The notes under the pieces were generated by a model, which did no database searches, was not told the DNA's origin, and saw only the letters and a program-made list of their open reading frames with translations. Shown piece by piece: positions 19,363 to 28,675 of a DNA stretch of 64,000 nucleotides. This stretch comes from GCA-2718815 sp963578105 (GTDB lineage: Bacteria; Planctomycetota; Planctomycetia; Pirellulales; Pirellulaceae): NCBI GenBank assembly GCA_963578105.1, contig CAUZBP010000018.1:4044-68043 (forward strand), read 5' to 3'. Each line of letters starts with the position of its first letter. Within the stretch, counting starts at the first letter, position 1. The position numbers and the translations under genes are program-made.

Positions 19363-21629
19363 ATCCTTCCACTTCATTTGACTGGAATCCTATTTTTGGA
19401 AACGCCTTATTGGTGTTCATAGCGATTCTGGTGCTCGTCGCACTTCTTAGCCTAGCGCCGAAATTTCGAGAAATCTCGCAGCGCCGGCGAGTCATTCTGG
19501 TTGTTTTGCGGTGCGTCGTGATTTTGCTGGTGTTCTGCGCATTGATCCGACCGGCGTGGGTGATCACCGAGGAACAGCGAGATCCTGCGACACTGATTTT
19601 GCTGCTCGACCGCAGTCGGAGCATGAGCGTGACGGACACCGCGGACGGAAAGTCGCGTTGGCAAGCTTTGCGATCCGCTATTACCCGCGTGGAACCCCAG
19701 TTACAAGAACTGGGAAAAGAATTACAGATTAAAGTCTACACATTCGACGCCTCGGCGCAGCTTGCAACGTGGGTCGATGGCGAGCTTTCCCTGGAAGAAT
19801 CGGCGGATGGCTTGCAGAGTGACATTGGTTCGGCACTCGGCCAGACAGTTCGAAAGGAAGTGGGTCACAGGCTAATGGGCGTTGTTTTGTTCAGTGACGG
19901 AGCTCAGCGTGCCTATGAACCGAGGGTGGAATTGCGCGAAGCGGCTCGAGAACTAAAGCGTCTGGGTTACCCGCTATATACGATCTCCTTTGGAATGCCG
20001 CGGGAAAAGTCTCAAGCGAAAGACGTTGCCATTGAAAACCTGCAAGACCATTACTCGGTGTTCGTCAAAAATGAGTTGCTGGTTCGCGGCGCTGTTCGTG
20101 TTCAAGGATTTGCCAACCAGGAACTTCCTGTGGAGCTGATTCTGGAAGACGAACAGGGCCACCGCGAGGCCGTGGCGAGGAAGGTGGTTCGGGCGGAGCA
20201 GGACGGGCAACTGCTGGATGTCTTGTTCACTTATGCGCCCCAGCGGGCAGGTCGTTTTCGTTTAACAGTCCGAGTCGCACCTCAACCGGGTGAATTGGTA
20301 AGAAGTAATAATGAACTCACCGCTTATGTCACCGTTCGAGAAGGTGGCCTTAAACTACTTTATCTGTATGGAAGTCTGGTGGGTGAACAACGGACCCTCC
20401 GTACGACCTTGGCAGATTCACCCGAAATGCAGGCGGATTGTATGTGGATTGATCACGGCTTTCGCGAAAAGTGGCCGGTTCGGGTCGGGGATATGAGTGA
20501 TCAGCAGCATGATGTTTATATTCTCGAGAGTGTACATGCCGAATCACTCGGTGACACGTACCTGCAACAAATTGCGGACGATGTTGACAAGAAGGGTCGG
20601 GGACTGTTAATGCTCGGAGGAATTTATAGTTTTGGCGGCGGCGCTTATCAAAGTACACCATTAGTCGATGTGTTGCCTATTAAGATGAATCGATTTGAGC
20701 GGCAGGATTTTGATGCTCCCGTTCGTGACGACTTGCATATTGCAGGACCACTGCGGATGAGAGCGAAGTTGCCCAACTTTGTCACACGTTTGCGAGGCAA
20801 CAAAACAAAGAATCGTCAGGTCTGGCAACAGCTGCACCCCTTGGATGGTGCGAACAAAATTGAAGGAAAAGTTGCCAGCGTGGTACTGGCCGAGTCAGCA
20901 GATGGGCATCCACTTCTTGTTTCCGGGCAATATGGTTCAGGTCGTACGCTGGTGTTTGCAGGTGACACCTCGTGGAAATGGAAAACCCATGGCCACGATA
21001 AAGAGTACCAGCGATTTTGGAGGCAAGTCATTCTGTGGCTGGCACAAAGGGATCAGGCGAACGATAAGGAAATCAGGATTCGCCTGGAACACCGACGTTT
21101 TCCACCCGCCGCCGATGTGGCATTTACGGTCGCTGCCACTTCGGCTGCAGGGGATCCTTTGGAGGGCGTCTCGTTCCGGGCTGAACTGGTACATCCTGGC
21201 GGTGCGCGGGATGCATTACGTTTGGCAAACGACGGAGAAATTCTAGCTGGCAGATGGCATGCGGCAACTGAGCCGGGTGAATACACTGTAGAAGTGGTGG
21301 CTGCGCGTGGCACTGAACGCATTGGAACCGCCCGCGAATCTTTTGTGATCTACGACCGCGACCTGGAACTGCATGACCCTTCGGCCAATCCCGCGCTGAT
21401 GGCAAGTCTGGCCGACCTGACACAGGAGACGGGTGGTCGTGCTCTTGCCCCCGAAGAATTCCCAGGACTACTGGAGAATCTGGCCGACAACCTGGGAGCT
21501 TTAGATGTGAAGGTCCACAAAACCTGGCAATTTCCTGGTTCGGAAAAGGTTGGCTGGCCGTTCTTTCTGCTGGTGGTCGCGCTGCTCTCCTCAGAATGGG
21601 TTTTGCGAAAAAAATGGGGTTTGGTGTAA
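19359..21629 (+). CDS. VWA-domain membrane protein with GATase1-like domain
   Basis: 756 aa. Two N-terminal helices (about residues 10-65), then a VWA domain with an intact MIDAS start, LLLDRSRSMSV (DxSxS), and VVLFSDGAQRAYEP. A second region, LLMLGGIYSFGGGAYQSTPLVDVLPI, is the glutamine-amidotransferase-like fold found in this family, and a helix closes the C-terminus (WPFFLLVVALLSSEWVL). It overlaps the preceding gene by 4 bases. Unlike its neighbour it keeps the metal-binding VWA motif, so the pair may combine one active and one degenerate VWA domain. Probably the last gene of the MoxR operon. Confidence 0.87.
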   Translation: MNPSTSFDWNPIFGNALLVFIAILVLVALLSLAPKFREISQRRRVILVVLRCVVILLVFCALIRPAWVITEEQRDPATLILLLDRSRSMSVTDTADGKSRWQALRSAITRVEPQLQELGKELQIKVYTFDASAQLATWVDGELSLEESADGLQSDIGSALGQTVRKEVGHRLMGVVLFSDGAQRAYEPRVELREAARELKRLGYPLYTISFGMPREKSQAKDVAIENLQDHYSVFVKNELLVRGAVRVQGFANQELPVELILEDEQGHREAVARKVVRAEQDGQLLDVLFTYAPQRAGRFRLTVRVAPQPGELVRSNNELTAYVTVREGGLKLLYLYGSLVGEQRTLRTTLADSPEMQADCMWIDHGFREKWPVRVGDMSDQQHDVYILESVHAESLGDTYLQQIADDVDKKGRGLLMLGGIYSFGGGAYQSTPLVDVLPIKMNRFERQDFDAPVRDDLHIAGPLRMRAKLPNFVTRLRGNKTKNRQVWQQLHPLDGANKIEGKVASVVLAESADGHPLLVSGQYGSGRTLVFAGDTSWKWKTHGHDKEYQRFWRQVILWLAQRDQANDKEIRIRLEHRRFPPAADVAFTVAATSAAGDPLEGVSFRAELVHPGGARDALRLANDGEILAGRWHAATEPGEYTVEVVAARGTERIGTARESFVIYDRDLELHDPSANPALMASLADLTQETGGRALAPEEFPGLLENLADNLGALDVKVHKTWQFPGSEKVGWPFFLLVVALLSSEWVLRKKWGLV

Positions 21630-21818
21630 AAGGACGAGTCAAGTGTGTTTTCAAGCTGGTACCGACTGGTAGTTAGGCGGGGAGACTGAACTTCGTGTTT
21701 CAGCTGGATCTATCAGAGCACGGAATACGCGATCTTCGCCCAGTCGCTGCCGGAATGCGAGGAGTGGATCTTGCGAGCACGGCAGCCATCGTTCAGGGCC
21801 GGATGCTCTAAAAAATCC

Positions 21819-22541
21819 TTAGAACTTTCGGTTCCACTTGTCACAGGCATACTTCTGGCCGACCAACTCATGGGTCAATTGTTCGGGCCACTCAGTCGTG
21901 ACTTCAGTAACAGGCCAGGCTTGCAGTAGAATGTCGCGTAACTGTGCTCTGGGGAGCGACAAATTGGTAACGAAAGAATCGTGATCCCTTCCTTGGCGGT
22001 ATTCAGGTTGACGAGGTGCGGTTGCCAGGTATCGTCCGATTTGCCGGATTGGAAAATCGTAAAGTAATGTCCCATGATAAAGCAAGGTGTGTCGCCGACA
22101 GCGAAGGCTGTTCCCGGAGAATTTCAGTTGGTCTTGTGTGACGAGGTCACTGATGCCCGCGCGCTGGATGCCAGGAATTCGACTCGACAAGGCGACGGCC
22201 AGACTGTTCAGCACGAATTGATGTGCGTGTTCGATCATACGTAATCCGGACCGTCGCTGATAACTAAGAATGAGCGCATACATCAAGCAGCCAACTCCTG
22301 TTACAATGGCTGTACCCCCGCTGGTCCGGCGCAAAATGGGTACTCCGTCTTGCTGACATGTAGCAGAATAAGTTTCATTGCTGACGCGAGACGATCTTCC
22401 CACCACGACCATCAATGATTGAGGTTCCCAAATCCGCAGAGTTTCCGGGAAATCCGGGTCACGTTCGGCCGTTTCGATTAACGCTTCGTCCAATGCCAAA
22501 TTTTCTTCGGGCGTATCGAGTGTCAGTTCCAGAAATTGCAT
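21819..22541 (-). CDS. Lipoate-protein ligase A-like (LplA/LipM fold) protein
   Basis: 240 aa from the ATG at 22541 (a TTG at 22559 adds six residues). The LplA/BirA-like fold is shown by LALDEALIE, ILRRTSGGTAIVTGVG (equivalent of the RRxSGGG substrate loop) and KFSGNSLRCRRHTLLYHGTLLYDF, the Lys-centred lipoyl-AMP segment. The family attaches lipoate or octanoate to E2 and GcvH domains in the cytoplasm. The short C-terminus resembles the single-domain LipM/LipL type rather than two-domain LplA. It stands alone between the VWA operon and the HEAT gene on opposite strands. Ligase versus transferase activity cannot be decided. Confidence 0.82.
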   Translation of the reverse strand: MQFLELTLDTPEENLALDEALIETAERDPDFPETLRIWEPQSLMVVVGRSSRVSNETYSATCQQDGVPILRRTSGGTAIVTGVGCLMYALILSYQRRSGLRMIEHAHQFVLNSLAVALSSRIPGIQRAGISDLVTQDQLKFSGNSLRCRRHTLLYHGTLLYDFPIRQIGRYLATAPRQPEYRQGRDHDSFVTNLSLPRAQLRDILLQAWPVTEVTTEWPEQLTHELVGQKYACDKWNRKF

Positions 22542-22708
22542 GGGTTTGGTGAAGTACAATGCAAGTGGTTGACCTGCCGCATCCGGCGTCTACACTTTAG
22601 GTCAGGTGAACTGTTCGCTGCATGAGGGAGGTCACGACAGTGGCTGTCGAATCACAGTTTTCCATTCCATCGTAGTTTAAACGGTTTCAATGCTATAAAA
22701 CCGGTCCT

Positions 22709-23809
22709 ATGACTAAAGTATCTTCTACAACTGAAGACAACGCTACGGAACAGCCTTTTTCTCCGAACGAGACGCTTCCGCCGGTCGAGGTACCGACGGC
22801 AGGTTTCATCCTTCAGTTGTTCATCATTCCCGCCATCATCGTCGTGATTATTGCTACGGTCTGGTTGTTGTTCAGTTGGGTAGCCCATTTAGGATCATCA
22901 CCGGAAAAACTCGTTCAGGACCTAGTCAGGGGTGGTGATCACAGCTGGCAAACAGCTTGGAATTTGGCGAAGGAACTTCAAAAACCGGGCAATGCCGGTT
23001 TCAGACAAAATCAGGAGTTGGCCAGTCGACTAGCCACTCTCCTCCAAGATACTCTGGAAGTGCCCTATCCGACAGGGAACTCACCTCAGGATCAATCTGA
23101 GAGAAAGGCAGCCATTCAATCACGAGTCTTTCTTTGTCGGGCGTTGGGAGAATTTGAACTTTCCCTTGTGATACCGGCGTTGGCTGCTGCCGCGAAGAGA
23201 GAAGACTACGTGGCCCAAAGTGCAGATGATTTTGGGGACAATTATGTACGCCAATCAGCGATCGAAGCCATCGCGGTATTGGCGCAGAACGTCAAATTGA
23301 TGGAGCAGATTCGGGTCGAAGCAGTAAGATCAGCCCTCTATGCGGCGGCTTCTGAGCAGTCTGATTCAACCACGGATTGGGAGGGTCGTGACAAACTCCG
23401 GTCAGCCGCCGCCTACACGCTGGGGGTGATGGGTGACAAACGGGATCTGGAACGACTGGCCATTATGTGTCATGATGCTGTCGCGAACGTTCGTTACAAT
23501 GCGGCTACCGGTTTGGCCCGTCACGGTGATGCCAGATCACTGGAAACGCTGTTGGAGATGATCGACCTCGACCAGAGTCAAGCAGTGCAGCGCGAGCGGG
23601 AAGAATTAGGGAAAGAGTGGAAACGAAACTCCATCATCATCAACGGTCTGCGTGCCTCGGAACAACTAGTACGTGCCAATCCAACTACCGATTTAGACCA
23701 ACTGGAAACTGCCATTCAAAGTCTTCTGAATGGGAACGCGAATGGCCGTTTACAAGCTCAAGCCCGTAGAGCTTTGGAACAATTTAATCATCTAAAAACT
23801 CAGCAATAG
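22709..23809 (+). CDS. HEAT-repeat protein with N-terminal membrane anchor
   Basis: 366 aa. An acidic cytoplasmic N-terminus, one transmembrane helix at about residues 31-54 (LQLFIIPAIIVVIIATVWLL), then alpha-helical HEAT-like repeats: LCRALGEFELSLVIPALAAA, YVRQSAIEAIAVLAQN, RSAAAYTLGVMGDKRDLERL and VRYNAATGLARHGDARSLETL. HEAT scaffolds bind other proteins. A TATAAAA box sits about 15 bases before the ATG. The ferritin-like gene begins 10 bases after its stop, so the two probably form an operon. No catalytic motif is seen and no specific role can be given. Confidence 0.8.
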   Translation: MTKVSSTTEDNATEQPFSPNETLPPVEVPTAGFILQLFIIPAIIVVIIATVWLLFSWVAHLGSSPEKLVQDLVRGGDHSWQTAWNLAKELQKPGNAGFRQNQELASRLATLLQDTLEVPYPTGNSPQDQSERKAAIQSRVFLCRALGEFELSLVIPALAAAAKREDYVAQSADDFGDNYVRQSAIEAIAVLAQNVKLMEQIRVEAVRSALYAAASEQSDSTTDWEGRDKLRSAAAYTLGVMGDKRDLERLAIMCHDAVANVRYNAATGLARHGDARSLETLLEMIDLDQSQAVQREREELGKEWKRNSIIINGLRASEQLVRANPTTDLDQLETAIQSLLNGNANGRLQAQARRALEQFNHLKTQQ

Positions 23810-23819
23810 AGGAAATTCC

Positions 23820-24272
23820 ATGGCAACCACCGAAGAAGTCATTGACATGTTGAAGGCTGCATATTGTATGGAGTTAGAAACGGTCATGAATTACATCGCC
23901 AACAGCACAAACCTTGATGGTGTACGTGCCGAAGAGATCAAAAAATCGCTGGCGACGGACATCACGGCTGAACTGGGCCATGCTCAAATGTTGGGACAGC
24001 GTATGAAGCAATTGGGAGGACTGGTGCCAGGATCTGCTTCTGTGAACGTGGGAGCGCAAAGACAACCATCAGATGACACGACCGACGTTGTGAACGTCAT
24101 CGAAGCGGTAATCGAAGCTGAACAGGCAGCATGTGATCAGTACAAGAAAATTATTCGTGCTACTGACGGTGAGGACTACGTCACTCAAGATCTCTGTATT
24201 CGCTTGCTAGCTGATGAAGAAGAACACCTGGTGCTATTTAAAGGATTCCTCAAGGAATATGCTCCCAATTAA
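23820..24272 (+). CDS. Ferritin-like (DPS/bacterioferritin-type) di-iron protein
   Basis: 150 aa with a good ribosome binding site (AGAGGAAATTCC before ATG). A four-helix bundle with ferritin-like metal ligands is visible: CMELETVMNYI in helix 1, ITAELGHAQMLGQRM (E-x-x-H) in helix 2, VIEAEQAACDQYKKII in helix 3 and LADEEEHLVLFKGF (E-x-x-H type) in helix 4. Such proteins store iron or detoxify peroxide in the cytoplasm. Cotranscription with the HEAT protein is likely. It is shorter than classical bacterioferritin (about 158 aa) and no heme-ligand methionine is obvious. Confidence 0.85.
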   Translation: MATTEEVIDMLKAAYCMELETVMNYIANSTNLDGVRAEEIKKSLATDITAELGHAQMLGQRMKQLGGLVPGSASVNVGAQRQPSDDTTDVVNVIEAVIEAEQAACDQYKKIIRATDGEDYVTQDLCIRLLADEEEHLVLFKGFLKEYAPN

Positions 24273-24576
24273 CAAGCTGGTTGTTCGGATCGTAAGGCCC
24301 GCCCTGTCAAATTCTAGGGGTTGAGTAGACTCTGCCAGCCTTGCATGCTGTGTTTGCGCCGAAAACGCTGTAGCTCATGTCGAACCTAGCATTTCGTTGG
24401 TAGAATAACGTTGGTTGGGATTGTCGTGGGCTGTGACCCAGACTAGTATTTGCGACCCCGCCCGTTGAGTCTTTAAACCTGCGATCTCCGGTGACTGTTC
24501 CGGGCGCATCGAAAACAGGCTCCTTATCCAGCGTTATTTCCAACGCACCGTCTTTTCTGACGAGGACATTTGAGCA
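24273..24576 (+). other. Intergenic region, no gene seen
   Basis: About 304 bases between the ferritin-like and YTV genes. A 78-codon open frame exists on the minus strand but it has no ribosome binding site or recognisable sequence. Presumably carries the promoter of the YTV gene; GAGGACATTTGAGCA precedes its ATG. Confidence 0.5.
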
Positions 24577-25731
24577 ATGAAACGCTACCCGCTGCTGGTT
24601 TCATTTTTGTTTCTTTTGCCACTGAGCAATGTCAGTCATGCTCAGTGTTGTTGCGACTATCGTGTCGTTTGCCACACGGTGTACGAGCAACAACCCATAA
24701 CGGCTTACCGCCTGGTTTACGAAACGGTGTTCGAAGAACGGAAAGTGGTAACTCAACGGCCCGTCTGGCAGACGCAGACCAAAGAGCGTCGCTACCGCGT
24801 TGCTAAGCCGGTGACGGAAACCAGTGTCCGTGAGCAACGTTATCAGGTCAGGAAGCCTGTGTGGGAGACGCAGGAGCAAGAACGGCAGTACACCGTCCGC
24901 AGGCCCGTGGTTAAAACGGTGATGCAAGATCGAACTTTCACGACTCAGGAACCTGTTGTGACGATGCGTACTCAGAAGGTCGACCTGGGGCAGTTTGTCA
25001 ACCAAGTTCATCATACGCCGGGACCAAGTCGCCGGCGCTTGAGGTGGCGAAGTCGGCAGTACTATACCGATTTAAACACGGGTGCCCGGCGTTGGCAAAG
25101 GGCTGGCTTGTATTGGGTTCCGGTTCAAGGAAGAGGCACGACCAAAGTGACCAAAACATGGGTTTCGAATGTGGTAACCCAACAAATTCCACAAACGACT
25201 TACCAACTGAAAGAGGTCGTCCAACAGGTACCGGTGCAGGTCACCAACTACGAGGATCAGGTAATTACTCAAAAGGTGCCCATTCGGACGTTTCGTTGGC
25301 AGACCGAGGAGGTTGTCCAGCAGATTCCGGTGACGACCATTCGTTATGAATATGAGGAACGCGTCGAACAGATTCCGGTACGTGTTTGCAAAATGGTGAC
25401 TCAAGAGCAAATCGTGACGGTTCCCCGTTGCGTTGCCAAATGGGTACTGGTGACGTACCGCGGAATGCGCCCCAAAACGTTGGTCAGACGGGTACCATTG
25501 GATACCGGAGAGGTCAACGACGACTCGGGGACTCACGATTCTCGACAGAGGGAACAGACTGTCGATGAGGTTGTGCCACTGGCTCCGACAGATGCCGAAG
25601 AGTCGAGCGAGCCATACCCGGACGCTGCACATGAGGAGCCGCAAGAACAGGTTGATCCGTCTGAAATCCCCAGTGCTTCGGCAGACGATGATATGGATGC
25701 GCACCAGACGGTATCTTTTCAATCAGTCTAG
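24577..25731 (+). CDS. YTV-repeat-rich exported protein
   Basis: 384 aa with a signal peptide (MKRYPLLVSFLFLLPLSNVSHAQ). The body is built of short repeated beta-type motifs of the form Y-x-V-x-x-P-V with alternating Glu, Gln, Arg and Val, such as RYRVAKPVTETSVREQRYQV, RQYTVRRPVVKT and QQVPVQVTNYEDQVITQKVP. Tandem YTV motifs of this kind were described as a planctomycete-specific secreted class thought to be cell-surface or cell-wall proteins. The repeats form two blocks separated by an Arg-rich linker (PGPSRRRLRWRSRQYYTD), and the C-terminus is acidic. No enzyme motif is present. Confidence 0.85.
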   Translation: MKRYPLLVSFLFLLPLSNVSHAQCCCDYRVVCHTVYEQQPITAYRLVYETVFEERKVVTQRPVWQTQTKERRYRVAKPVTETSVREQRYQVRKPVWETQEQERQYTVRRPVVKTVMQDRTFTTQEPVVTMRTQKVDLGQFVNQVHHTPGPSRRRLRWRSRQYYTDLNTGARRWQRAGLYWVPVQGRGTTKVTKTWVSNVVTQQIPQTTYQLKEVVQQVPVQVTNYEDQVITQKVPIRTFRWQTEEVVQQIPVTTIRYEYEERVEQIPVRVCKMVTQEQIVTVPRCVAKWVLVTYRGMRPKTLVRRVPLDTGEVNDDSGTHDSRQREQTVDEVVPLAPTDAEESSEPYPDAAHEEPQEQVDPSEIPSASADDDMDAHQTVSFQSV

Positions 25732-26063
25732 GTGGTTTTGAAAACCGGCTTCAAGCGATTGTTACGAAGTCAAAAGGTCAGCATCTCCAACCGGCACGGC
25801 TTGTTTTCCGGATGCACGGCTCGAATGTCACACACTGGGTGTGCTGTGATGAGCCTGTTCTATCCAGAGACAAGACAGACATGCTTGCTGACCTCCGAGT
25901 CAATGGAATGCTCCTGGAGACCGTTGGCTGACAGTGACTCCAGTCACTCAGGGAGAAGACTGTGGTTGCGGGTGACCGCGCCTTTCTTCCAGGGTCAGAG
26001 TGGATTACAATCGTGGAGTTCCATAGTTGCTGCCTGTAATTGCATGAGAATCGGAATATCGTT
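25732..26063 (+). other. Intergenic region, no gene seen
   Basis: About 332 bases between the YTV gene and the BRCT-MerR-TPR gene. No reading frame with supporting signals, and no obvious hairpin or repeat. The end could be coding if the next gene starts at TTG 26040. Confidence 0.45.
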
Positions 26064-27281
26064 GTGAAATTGGCCGAGACGGAAACGGATGATTCGTTGC
26101 AAGGAAAACGAGTTGCCTTTGTAGGCAAGTTGGGTGGGGTCACCAAACGCGAAGCGCAACAGTTCGTGCGTCAGCATGGCGGAGTGCCCGTCGAGTCCTC
26201 CTCGGAGGGACTCGATTTGATTGTTATTGGCGCTGACGAACTCCCCTTGGAAAACGAGGAACTTCTTGAGCCGGGCATTCGAGATGCGGCTGCCGAGGGT
26301 CGTTTGGAGATCATTCAGGAAACTCAGCTTTGGCAGCAATTGGGAATGATGGGTCACGACCAGGAGCGTGGCGTTCGCCGCCTCTACACGCCCGCCATGC
26401 TGGCGGATTTGTTGGCGGTCCCAGTGGCTGTGATCCGGCGCTGGCACCGACGCGGTTTGATTGTACCGGTGCGCGAGGTGAATCGCTTGCCGTACTTCGA
26501 CTTCCAAGAAGTTTCGACGGCTCGTCATCTGGCCCAGTTGGTGGCTAGCGGCGCGTCACCTGCAGCGATCGAAAAAAAACTGGGGCAGTTAGCACGTTAC
26601 GTTCCGGAAGTGGAACGACCGCTGGCCCAACTATCGGTCATTGTTGAGGGGAAGCAGATTCTTCTACGCCAGGGCGAGGGTTTGATCGAGCCGGGGGGGC
26701 AACTGCGGATCGACTTTGATGCTCTGGGTGTTCCAGTTACCGAAGCAGGTTCACAGGAAGAGACCGCCGAAGAGGCAATTTTGTCATTCGACGATTCGTG
26801 CATCGATCGTCCTCTTACTCCCGATGAGATGATTGAAGCGGCTCTGGAATTAGAGGATCGAGGGGAATTGGCCAAGGCTACCGAGATGTTTCGAGCGGTG
26901 ATGGCCGCCGTGGGGCCGCGACCCGATCTGTGCTTTGAAGTGGCCGAACTTCTTTACCGGCAGGGCGAAATACTGGCTGCCCGTGAACGCTATTACATGG
27001 TCGTTGAGTTGGACGAAGAATATGTTGAAGCTCGAGCCAATTTGGGATGTGTCCTTGCGGAAACAGGCGAACTTCAGTTGGCAGTTGCAGCCTTCCGTGG
27101 TGCCTTGAGCTGTCACCAAGACTATCCGGACGTCCACTATCATCTGGCCCGGACCCTCGATGAATTAGGTGAAGAAGAGCAATCCGAGTTCCATTGGCGT
27201 TCTTTTTTAGCGCTGGCTCCAAACAGTCCCTGGGCTGAAGAAGCTCGAGCACGCGTTGACAACTGGCAGGAAGACAAATAA
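26064..27281 (+). CDS. BRCT - MerR-type HTH - TPR fusion protein
   Basis: About 405 aa from the GTG at 26064; an in-frame TTG at 26040 is the alternative and no start has a strong ribosome binding site. Residues about 12-95 look like a BRCT domain (LQGKRVAFVGKLGGVTKREA, VRQHGGVPVE, DLIVIGADE). Residues about 105-170 are a MerR-type winged helix (RRLYTPAMLADLLAVPVAVI, RWHRRGLIVPV, YFDFQEVSTARHL). A beta-rich linker follows, and from about 260 to the end are TPR repeats (AKATEMFRAVMAAVGPRPDL, ARERYYMVVELDEEYVEARA). This suggests a regulator that binds DNA through MerR and partners through BRCT and TPRs. No effector-binding domain of classic MerR proteins is seen. Confidence 0.75.
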   Translation: MKLAETETDDSLQGKRVAFVGKLGGVTKREAQQFVRQHGGVPVESSSEGLDLIVIGADELPLENEELLEPGIRDAAAEGRLEIIQETQLWQQLGMMGHDQERGVRRLYTPAMLADLLAVPVAVIRRWHRRGLIVPVREVNRLPYFDFQEVSTARHLAQLVASGASPAAIEKKLGQLARYVPEVERPLAQLSVIVEGKQILLRQGEGLIEPGGQLRIDFDALGVPVTEAGSQEETAEEAILSFDDSCIDRPLTPDEMIEAALELEDRGELAKATEMFRAVMAAVGPRPDLCFEVAELLYRQGEILAARERYYMVVELDEEYVEARANLGCVLAETGELQLAVAAFRGALSCHQDYPDVHYHLARTLDELGEEEQSEFHWRSFLALAPNSPWAEEARARVDNWQEDK

Positions 27282-27780
27282 TCACTCGGATGTCGAACAC
27301 ATGCGCCTGCACGCCGTTGCGGCTTGCCGTCCACAAAGGATGGTCTCCGGCCACAAATTTGAAGTTTCCAACGACAGTTGAAAAAATTTGGTTTCCGTCT
27401 GCCGGCCCGCGAGGGGAGCCGACCGGGGTTCGGAAGGCAGGCATTGCAGGCAGAATTTGTTCGCCGGCCTATTGCAAAGTCACTGCGTAGGATCGATGAC
27501 TCGTCAGTTGGCACAACAGCCACAGTTCACCGAATTTTCCTAACCGTTGGACTCGTGGCAGCCAGGCAGGCCGATTTCCGGTGTGATTTTCCCGGCCGAC
27601 AAGATCGCTGATCACCCTTGGAGTGGCCGTGCGCATGTGACATAATGCGGTGCCTGCAGGCATCTTGAAATTGAAGGCCAGTTTGCTGCGGGAAAATACC
27701 CACTGACTGGTGCTTACTCGGGGCGTGTTTCCCTGCTCGTACGCCGCCCATCAAAAAAATGTCACAGGAGGATAGTAAAG
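27282..27780 (+). other. Intergenic region, no gene seen
   Basis: About 499 bases with several short open frames on both strands, none with a recognisable product. The only clear signal is AGGAGGAT about 7 bases before the GTG at 27781, the ribosome binding site of the next gene. Confidence 0.5.
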
Positions 27781-28650
27781 GTGTTCTTGAATTTAAACGC
27801 GGCCGCTTTGGGTATTTCCGGACATCAGAGCGAACTGATTGAACTGACGCTCACGTACGATTTTAAGGGGATGGAATTCGATTTGCTGTCGTTTGCCGGG
27901 CAGGTCGACTTGAACGGCTATGACCATACTGCGAGGTTTATTGAAAGTGCGGGACTTGTGTTAGGAAGTTTTGACTTGCCGGTGAACTGGCAGGGCGACG
28001 ACGCAGTTTTTCACGAAGAATTGGAACGTCTTCCGGCTTTGGCAGAAGTCGCTGCCAGATTAGGCGCGACGGGATGCCGAACGGTCGTCATGCCCGCCTC
28101 GGATGATCGACCCTATCACGAGAACTTTGAGTTTCACCGTCAACGATTCACGAAAATTGCCGAGGTTCTTGCACCACATTCGATTTCTTTGGGACTCGAT
28201 TTTCTCGCCACCGCTGGTCACCGTGAGGGTTTGCGCCACCAGTTCATTCATTCACCAGATGCGCTCGTGACCCTAGCGAAGACCGTCGGTCTCGATAACG
28301 TGGGTGTCTCAGTTGATCTCTGGCAGTGGCACGTTGCAGGAGCCAATTGGGATCTGTTCCGCGAATTGTCAGCACACGAAATCGTATCGGTTCGAGTTGC
28401 CGACGTGCCACCGGGTGTTTCCAACGAGTTGATATCGGATGAGCAACGTTTGCTCGCCACCGAAGATGGTGTGATCGATATTGGCGTGGTTATTTCACAA
28501 CTGGAAATCGTTGAATATTCGGGCCCCGTAACTCCTTTTCCACATCCAAGTCAGTTAAAAAATATGACTCGGAATGCTACCATTCGTGCGGCGAGTAAAA
28601 CCTTGGAACTGAAAGTCGTTCCCACCGAGGAGGAGCAGGTGGCGAGTTGA
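27781..28650 (+). CDS. Sugar phosphate isomerase/epimerase-like TIM-barrel protein
   Basis: 289 aa. The GTG start at 27781 is fixed by a near-perfect Shine-Dalgarno (AGGAGGAT) 7 bases upstream. The AP-endonuclease-2/xylose-isomerase-like TIM-barrel pattern is visible: ELTLTYDFKGMEFDLLSFAG, GCRTVVMPASDDRPYHENFE, VLAPHSISLGLDFLAT, VGVSVDLWQWHVAGANWDLF and IVSVRVADVPPG. Metal ligands expected in the family (Glu/Asp/His on strand ends) are partly visible (LGLDF, VSVDLWQWHV). Planctomycetes have many paralogues, most of unknown sugar substrate. It converges with uvrA, only 25 bases apart. Confidence 0.82.
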   Translation: MFLNLNAAALGISGHQSELIELTLTYDFKGMEFDLLSFAGQVDLNGYDHTARFIESAGLVLGSFDLPVNWQGDDAVFHEELERLPALAEVAARLGATGCRTVVMPASDDRPYHENFEFHRQRFTKIAEVLAPHSISLGLDFLATAGHREGLRHQFIHSPDALVTLAKTVGLDNVGVSVDLWQWHVAGANWDLFRELSAHEIVSVRVADVPPGVSNELISDEQRLLATEDGVIDIGVVISQLEIVEYSGPVTPFPHPSQLKNMTRNATIRAASKTLELKVVPTEEEQVAS

Positions 28651-28675
28651 TAGCGGCGACGGAGGAAGGTGGAGT

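Noticed and set aside
25072..25722. Long minus-strand frame (216 codons) opposite the YTV gene
   Set aside because: Antisense to a strongly repetitive gene; open frames there follow from the repeat composition and there is no start signal.
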